Source: Quillaja saponaria
Lineage: Eukaryota; Streptophyta; Magnoliopsida; Fabales; Quillajaceae
Assembly: GCA_029379385.1 (NCBI GenBank)
Contig: CM055607.1
Span: 3,720,001-3,784,000 of the forward strand
Length of the DNA: 64,000 bases
Reading direction: 5' to 3'
Shown: positions 57,902-64,000 of the stretch, piece after piece
How positions within the stretch are numbered: the first letter of the stretch is position 1
How the letters are laid out: every line of letters begins with the position of its first letter
Made by a program: the position numbers and the translations under genes
Notes under the pieces: generated by a model
Database searches by the model: none
The model's input: only the letters and a program-made list of their open reading frames with translations
What the model was told of the DNA's origin: nothing

Positions 57902-60900
57902 TCCCTATCCAGAACCGTAATTCCAGTGAGGAACCGTCGGGTCGGACCAGGATACCTACAACAGCGGGTCCATTCGGAAGTGTACTTGACCCGCGAAGCA
58001 AGAGCGTACAGAGATGGAACCGGGCGTTCTTGTTAGCGCGTGGGATGGCACTGGCTATTGACCCGCTTTTCTTCTACGCACTATCCATCGGTAGAGGTGG
58101 ATCGCCGTGCCTTTACATGGACGGTGGATTGGCGGCAGTCGTAACCGTCCTTCGCACGTGCGTTGACGCCGTACATCTCTGCCACTTATGGCTACAGTTC
58201 CGGCTTGCTTACGTGTCAAAAGAATCTCTGGTTGTTGGGTGCGGGAAGCTCGTGTGGGATTCCCGTGCCATCGCTTCCCATTACGTCCGTTCGCGCAAAG
58301 GCTTCTGGTTCGACGCTTTCGTAATCCTCCCCGTCCCTCAGGTATTCATTATCCAATCATTTTTTGACACGTCATGTATTTGATGGCGGTATTATTTTTG
58401 TGTTACTCTGAAATTACCTCAATGACCTTCCTATGATCGTCTGAAATTCCTCATGCCACTAATTTTCTCCTTTCTTTTTCTTACTGATTTTTGGTATTGA
58501 AGAGCTTAATTTTCTGACTTATTTTTGTTAAAACCCGCTGCTCATTGGTGAATTATTGACCCACGTAACACTAAATTAAAACGCTTGACGTTACCTCCTT
58601 AAGTATTATAAATACTTTTATTGGTAAGTCACAAGATATCAGAAAAAAAGTTAGGTCTCAACCCAACCTAAAAATTAATAATTCAAATATCAAAAATACC
58701 CTTAATATCTTATTAAACAATATAAAAACAAATAAAAATAAGTTATATATTTCTCTTGAGATTTCACATAAGTCTTATAATAAATTTTCATTCTCCATAA
58801 TTCCTACTTTTAAATTTTATTTTCAAATAAGCTCTAAATTTTATATGTCACTTTTTATGTCATTTTTTTATATTTTTAGTTAAATTAAAAATATTAATTC
58901 TTTTAAATACATTATTTAATAATTAGAAGAATAGAATTAATATAGTCATTAATTAAAAAATTTCTAAAAATTAATTAAAATTTCTCATTACTTCCTTTAA
59001 TATTTTTCCTAAAAACATTTAAAGAAAAAAAATTAGTTTCAAATTCAACTTGAACTATTATTAATTTTTTTCAAGATGAGAAAAATAAATAAATCTAGAT
59101 TAATTTTTAAGAAAATTAACCAAAAAAAAAAGTGACATGCGTATGAATCTAAATTTAATTATGAAAAGAATTTTTTATTTTTTGAAAAAAATATTAAAGG
59201 AATGATGAATTCTCATTAATTTTTAAAGCATTTATTTTTCTACTAATTATTAAATTAAATAATGTACTTTTAAAAAATTAGTATATTTAATTAATATTGT
59301 AAATTTAACTAGAAATAAGAAATAAGGGTAAAAATAATATCAAAAATGTCAATATAAAATTTAGGACTTATTTGGAAAGAAAATGTAAAAGTAGGAGTTG
59401 TGGAGAATAAAAATTTATTATATGACTTATTTGGAATCTCAAGAAAAAAAGTAAGACTTACCCATACTTTTCCCAACAATATTATATGATTTTAGTATTA
59501 TTAAACTAACTTAATGATAATATAATATTATTCAACTTAAATAAAATGTAAATAAATTGAATCACAATTATTTTAAAATGATATATTTAAAACCAAAACA
59601 TTAATAAATTAAACATTGTAATATGTTGTCAAATCTAATATATAGTAAAATTATTTAAAAAACATTATTCATGTATTTTATTTTAAGTTGAATAATTTCA
59701 TGTCATCACTAAGATTAAACTTAAAAACATATATGTCTTAGTAACTTTATTTTAAATTACATGATGTGCATGTTTTAAAAATAAAAGAGAATCGTGTAAT
59801 TTTGACATAGTTAAAGAAAGAGAGGTTGAAATAATTTACTTTATTATTTAATTATAAAAAGGCCTCTGTGGATTCCATTTGAGACCACGTTTTCTCTATT
59901 AAAACATCATACCGTGTGCATTTAGGCTTAATCTTGGGATGAATAGGTACTTTTGTAGAGGGTCTTTAGGTTTTTCCGGTTAAGAGCAGGGAATGTTGTA
60001 CCATTTTTATTTTTTATGTTTCTTTGCAGCACAATATATTGAAAATTCATTAGTGTGGATTGTGATTAGGTAATTATGTTATTGTGGTCAATGACATTTT
60101 CAGTTCAATGGAGGGTGAGATCAAAGATACATTTGTGTTCGATCATTGATGCGTGAAAGTAATCTACCGGTTCAAAAGGTGAAAAGCATGCCATTATAAG
60201 TAAATGCCAAAAACAGTGCACAAAAGCTGGTGCCAAGTCTGACAAGATGAAAAAGAAAACAACGTTGTGAAAACTGTGCATAAATCATGTCACGAGACAC
60301 CATTTATCTTATGAAGTACTGAACTAGCCGTTGTGATTGTCAAATATAGTCTTCTGATACAAATTTCTCTATGGCCAAAACATCTACTATTCCCATCTCT
60401 CAACCTCCAAGGGATAAAAAATTGCCACTATAACTATAAGGTACTATCTGAATTTAAGAAAAGCTGAGAGAAGTAAATGGAAAATTATAAAAATAAAATC
60501 AAAGGAAGGGGAAAAAAAATTAGTGATGTGGTTCTATCTTTAATAATTATTTCATCTTCTTTTCTTTGTAAGACAAGAGTTTTTTTGACATTAGAAGATA
60601 GTCCTCCTAAGATTAATTTCTGGGCTTATAATTCCGTTTGTTTGCTGTGCAGGCTGTATTTTGGTTGGTCGTACCTAAACTGATAAGAGAAGAGCGAATT
60701 AAAGTGATAATGACAATACTACTCTTAATTTTTTTGTTCCAATTCCTCCCAAAGGTCTATCACAGTATTTGTTTGATGAGAAGAATGCAGAAAGTAACAG
60801 GCTATATATTTGGTACCATTTGGTGGGGGTTTGCTCTAAATCTCATTGCCTACTTCATTGCTTCTCATGTAAGCATACTTAAAAGTCTACTTCTATAAGT

Positions 60901-63174
60901 GATTTTTTCAGTTTCACACATTTAATATTGACACCAACTCATGGCTAATTGAGTTGAGTATGCTTCTCCAATTATGTTGCATGTTTGCAGGTTGCTGGAG
61001 GATGCTGGTATGTCCTTGCAATACAACGTGTGGCATCATGCCTCCGGCAACATTGTGAAAGAAGTAACGGATGCAATCTATCTCTGTCATGCTCCGAAGA
61101 AGTCTGTTACCAGTTTCTGTCACCAGCAGGAACAATGGGAAATCCTTGTGGTGGTAACTCGACGGTGATCGGTAGAAAACCATTGTGCTTGGATGTAAAT
61201 GGTCCTTTCAACTATGGGATCTACCAGTGGGCACTTCCAGTCATATCAAGCAATTCATTAGCTGTCAAGATTTTGTATCCCATTTTTTGGGGTCTGATGA
61301 CCCTCAGGTAAATTTGGGAAAAGAAATAACTTTAAATTCTGTTAGTAAGAGTGTAAGACATTGATTTTTCGCGTCTTGAAGCAAGTTGGTCATTTTCCTT
61401 TGGGAAATAACATTGGCAGAACAAAATTGTTAAACTGTAACATTGACCAGCTCCTTAACTTCTAAGGGCTTGCAACCCATTTTCCGGGTTTAAAAGCTTC
61501 TGAGTAGGTTAATCCTGAGCAGATTTATTTCAATGTATATGTTTTTCTCTAGGCCTAGGAATCGAGATTTGATTGCATAGATTACTGTTGATCCTTGTGG
61601 AAATCAGATTCCTGTCAGACTTACGTACTGACATAGTGGAGTAATTTAAGTACTTCCCCTTCCAGTTCACTTTCAGTATTCTCATTCTCTTTTGTTGATT
61701 TATGATCCAAATGAACTTCATTAGCTGTCTCAAAGGGTAGTAAATTTTGGAAAGATTTTAGTCAATAGATACATGCCTGAAGATCAGGAATACTCTCCGA
61801 AAGTGTTTTCTTAATTCACATGCTTATTCTTGCAGCACCTTTGGCAATGATCTCGAACCCACAAGTCACTGGCTAGAAGTGGTCTTCAGCATATGCATAG
61901 TGCTTAGTGGACTATTGCTCTTCACCTTGTTGATTGGGAACATCCAGGTATCTATTATTTATATTGATGATTGATATGGATTCTGAATATTTTTATTCAA
62001 TGAAAATAAATTTAGCATGGTCTAATTAATAATGATGAGCTATTACTGGCATAAAGGTATTCTTACATGCAGTCATGGCAAAGAAGAAGAAAATGCAGCT
62101 GAGATGTCGAGATATGGAATGGTGGATGAGGCGGAGACAGTTGCCATCTCGTTTGAGACAAAGAGTTCGCCGTTTCGAACGTCAAAGATGGGCAGCCATG
62201 GGTGGAGAAGACGAGATGGAATTGATCAAAGATTTGCCTGAAGGGCTTCGGAGGGACATCAAGCGCTATTTCTGCCTAGACCTCATCAAGAAGGTAACAT
62301 ATATAATTATAGCTATCTACCGAAGCAAATCATGCCTCTAATAATGTTTGGATAGTTTACTTGGAAATCATGTTCAAAGCTAATACCTTTAAAAAAGAAA
62401 TTCTAGAGATACAAGGACTAATCTCTATTGAGAGATATCTCATGAAAACAGGGAATATGATGATGGATGCCATCTTAGTAACATCCTAATAATAATTACT
62501 GTTTATACAGGTACCTCTGTTCCAGAGCTTGGATGATCTTATTCTTGATAACATCTGTGACAGGGTTAAGCCTCTCGTCTTCTCTAAAGATGAAAAGGTC
62601 TGAAATCATACAGTCATACTCATTTTTTAAACCTTCATACAAATTCTTTGTATAATTTGTTAATGTAATGCCCTTCATGGAACAGATAATAAGAGAAGGA
62701 GACCCAGTACCAAGAATAGTGTTCATAGTTCATGGGCGCATAAAACGTTGCCAAAGCCTAAGCAAAGGCATGGTAGCCACAAGTGTGCTTGAACCGGGAG
62801 GATTTTTAGGTGATGAGCTCCTCTCCTGGTGCCTTCGCCGCCCATTTATAGACCGGCTTCCATCCTCATCTGCCACATTTGCTTGTATTGAATCAACAGA
62901 AGCATTTGGCCTGGATGCAGACAACTTAAGATACATCACTGATCACTTCCGTTACAAATTTGCCAATGAGAGACTAAAGCGAACAGCTAGATATTACTCA
63001 TCCAATTGGAGAACATGGGCAGCTGTGAACATACAATTTGCTTGGCGACGTTATAGGCAGAGGACAAGAGGTCCAGTGATTCCTGCGGCCATCGAAAATG
63101 GAAGCAGTGAACGCCGGTTGTTGCAGTATGCAGCAATGTTTATGTCAATCAGGCCACATGATCATCTTGAATAA
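57580..63174 (+). CDS. CNGC2: Cyclic nucleotide-gated ion channel 2 (CNGC2/DND1)
   Basis: Plasma-membrane calcium-permeable channel subunit; Arabidopsis CNGC2 pairs with CNGC4 and controls calcium signals in immunity and development. Exons: 57580-57608, 57690-58341, 60653-60868, 60991-61307, 61836-61947, 62057-62293, 62511-62597, 62686-63174, in frame to 712 aa. The N-terminus has SFECYACTQGGVPVFHSTSC (45-64). Transmembrane core is at about 120-440; the pore has STFGND with N409 D410, the diagnostic CNGC2 filter. C-linker follows, then the cyclic-nucleotide-binding domain with FLGDELLSWCL (590-600). IQ-type calmodulin site IQFAWRRYRQR at 667-677; C-terminus MSIRPHDHLE. Intron 2 is 2.3 kb and carries a foldback element. 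The acceptor of exon 6 (CATAAAG) and donor of exon 7 (AAG/GTCTGA) are weak but demanded by the conserved protein. Confidence 0.97.
58751..59456. mobile_element. Long foldback element inside CNGC2 intron 2
   Basis: The left arm begins TTCTCTTGAGATTTCACATA (58751) and the right arm ends at about 59456 with the complement of CTTGAGATTCCAAATAAGTC. The arms match as reverse complements, by eye at about 80-85 percent over the outer 110 bases, and detectably for about 250 bases each. Shared landmarks are TATAATAAATTTT-ATTCTCCA, TCCTACTTTTA-ATTT, CTAAATTTTATAT, TACATTATTTAATAATTAG and TCCTTTAATATTTTT. No ORF. It fits a foldback/MITE insertion; the class is not assigned. Confidence 0.7.
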
Positions 63175-64000
63175 AACACATCATCATCATCTTTAATTTG
63201 CATTCTCTCTCTCTCTTTTTTTTTTTTTGGGAATAAGGAACCGAATGTTGGAGGATAATAAATATTATTTGGTTTCTTTTGATAATATGCTTATATACTT
63301 AGAAAAATACTTCCGTGAAAGTTGGAATTTCATTAAGAGAGACCATTGAAGTAAAAATATTTATATTAAAATAGGAATAGAAACACAGTCTTATTAAAGT
63401 GAAATAATAATATAACTCACAAAGCATTATATTTTTTGATACATCAAAAAAAAATAATTAAAAAAAAAAGCCAAAATCATAAACTTAATATTAATACTTG
63501 CTTAGTTGCCAAGTCAATAGAAAAGAGGGAGGAGGAGTAAACAATTGTTGATGTCGGAATATCACATCACATTCTCATTCTTGTCAATTAGTTTTCATAC
63601 AAGTTTGTCTCACAAAAAATAATATTAATTTAATTTAAACAAAAAGCCTAATTAATTGAAAATTGATGCTCTTTATAGAAAAATCATCATTTGGATAAAA
63701 GAATTTTTTTTATGTCGAATAAATTTTAAATTTATGAATCATTCAAATAAAGAAAATAGAAAAAAATATTTATAATTTCTGTTTTTTACATCTTTTGATT
63801 AATATAAATTGTAAAAAGACTAAAAAGAAACTAGAAAAACAGGGAAGGACAAATTTTCAGTCTGACAGTGTTGCAAATTAAATAGAATCCACAAAACAAA
63901 CAGACCACAAAATCCCGCCGTCGCAAAAACGGTTGCAGCACACATTTGCACAAAACCGACTCTGAGCCTCTATCCAAACCTATGTTCCAGGATCTAGTTC
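63175..64000. other. CNGC2 3' UTR and downstream flank
   Basis: The first 100 or so bases, with a CT-rich patch at about 63205-63218, are probably the CNGC2 3' UTR. The rest is AT-rich. The last 120 bases become GC-richer and could be the promoter or first exon of another gene running off the window, but no ORF is long enough to call. Confidence 0.4.

Noticed and set aside
1..64000. Search for CRISPR arrays, tRNA or rRNA genes, and intact transposase or reverse transcriptase genes
   Set aside because: None seen by eye; the genome is a plant nuclear one, and no full tRNA cloverleaf or retroelement motif was recognised.

Overview
This 64 kb window is nuclear DNA from a flowering plant, almost certainly a eudicot. 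The evidence is AT-rich intergenic DNA, GT-AG introns with T-rich acceptors, chloroplast-targeted and plant-only protein families, and small mobile-element remnants (tRNA-derived SINE-like and foldback elements). No bacterial, viral or organellar gene set was seen. No intact transposon gene was found.

Eight protein-coding genes can be reconstructed exon by exon. From left to right they are: a GAUT13/14-type galacturonosyltransferase (+, 1732-6363, 6 exons, 533-534 aa); a membrane-anchored ubiquitin-fold protein of the MUB1/MUB2 type (+, 9116-11203, 3 exons, 117 aa); the chloroplast disaggregase ClpB3/APG6 (+, 18981-25492, 10 exons, 976 aa); a conserved 171-aa plant protein of unknown function (+, 26588-30127, 6 coding exons); an EID1-like F-box protein (-, 32274-33020, 248 aa); a plant calmodulin-binding-domain protein (-, 38666-40453, 595 aa); a membrane RING-type E3 ligase (-, 48621-49427, 268 aa); and the cyclic-nucleotide-gated channel CNGC2/DND1 (+, 57580-63174, 8 exons, 712 aa). 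The three minus-strand genes have intronless coding regions, and introns in their 5' leaders are predicted.

The order GAUT - MUB - ClpB3 - EDL - calmodulin-binding protein - CNGC2 matches, as I remember it, the Arabidopsis chromosome 5 block At5g15470 to At5g15410. The window is therefore a conserved microsyntenic block. Here it is expanded by intergenic DNA and carries two extra genes, the 171-aa protein and the RING protein. The genes are not an operon. Their roles are diverse: pectin synthesis, ubiquitin-pathway membrane anchoring, plastid proteostasis, light/ABA-related F-box signalling, calcium/calmodulin signalling and calcium-channel immunity signalling.

Intergenic regions hold most of the unexplained structure. 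These include a degenerate minus-strand exon series at 14.7-18.1 kb, a long foldback element inside the large CNGC2 intron, a second foldback MITE near 47 kb, two related tRNA-derived SINE-like copies at 51.2 and 53.0 kb, a 36-bp-period minisatellite at 53.7-54.0 kb, a 105-bp-period repeat in a GAUT intron and a nested GC-rich hairpin pair near 45.3 kb. I found no clearly new biological system. The best leads are the cryptic exon series, the foldback element in CNGC2, the long uORF overlapping the CNGC2 start and the L-type prenylation box of the MUB protein.
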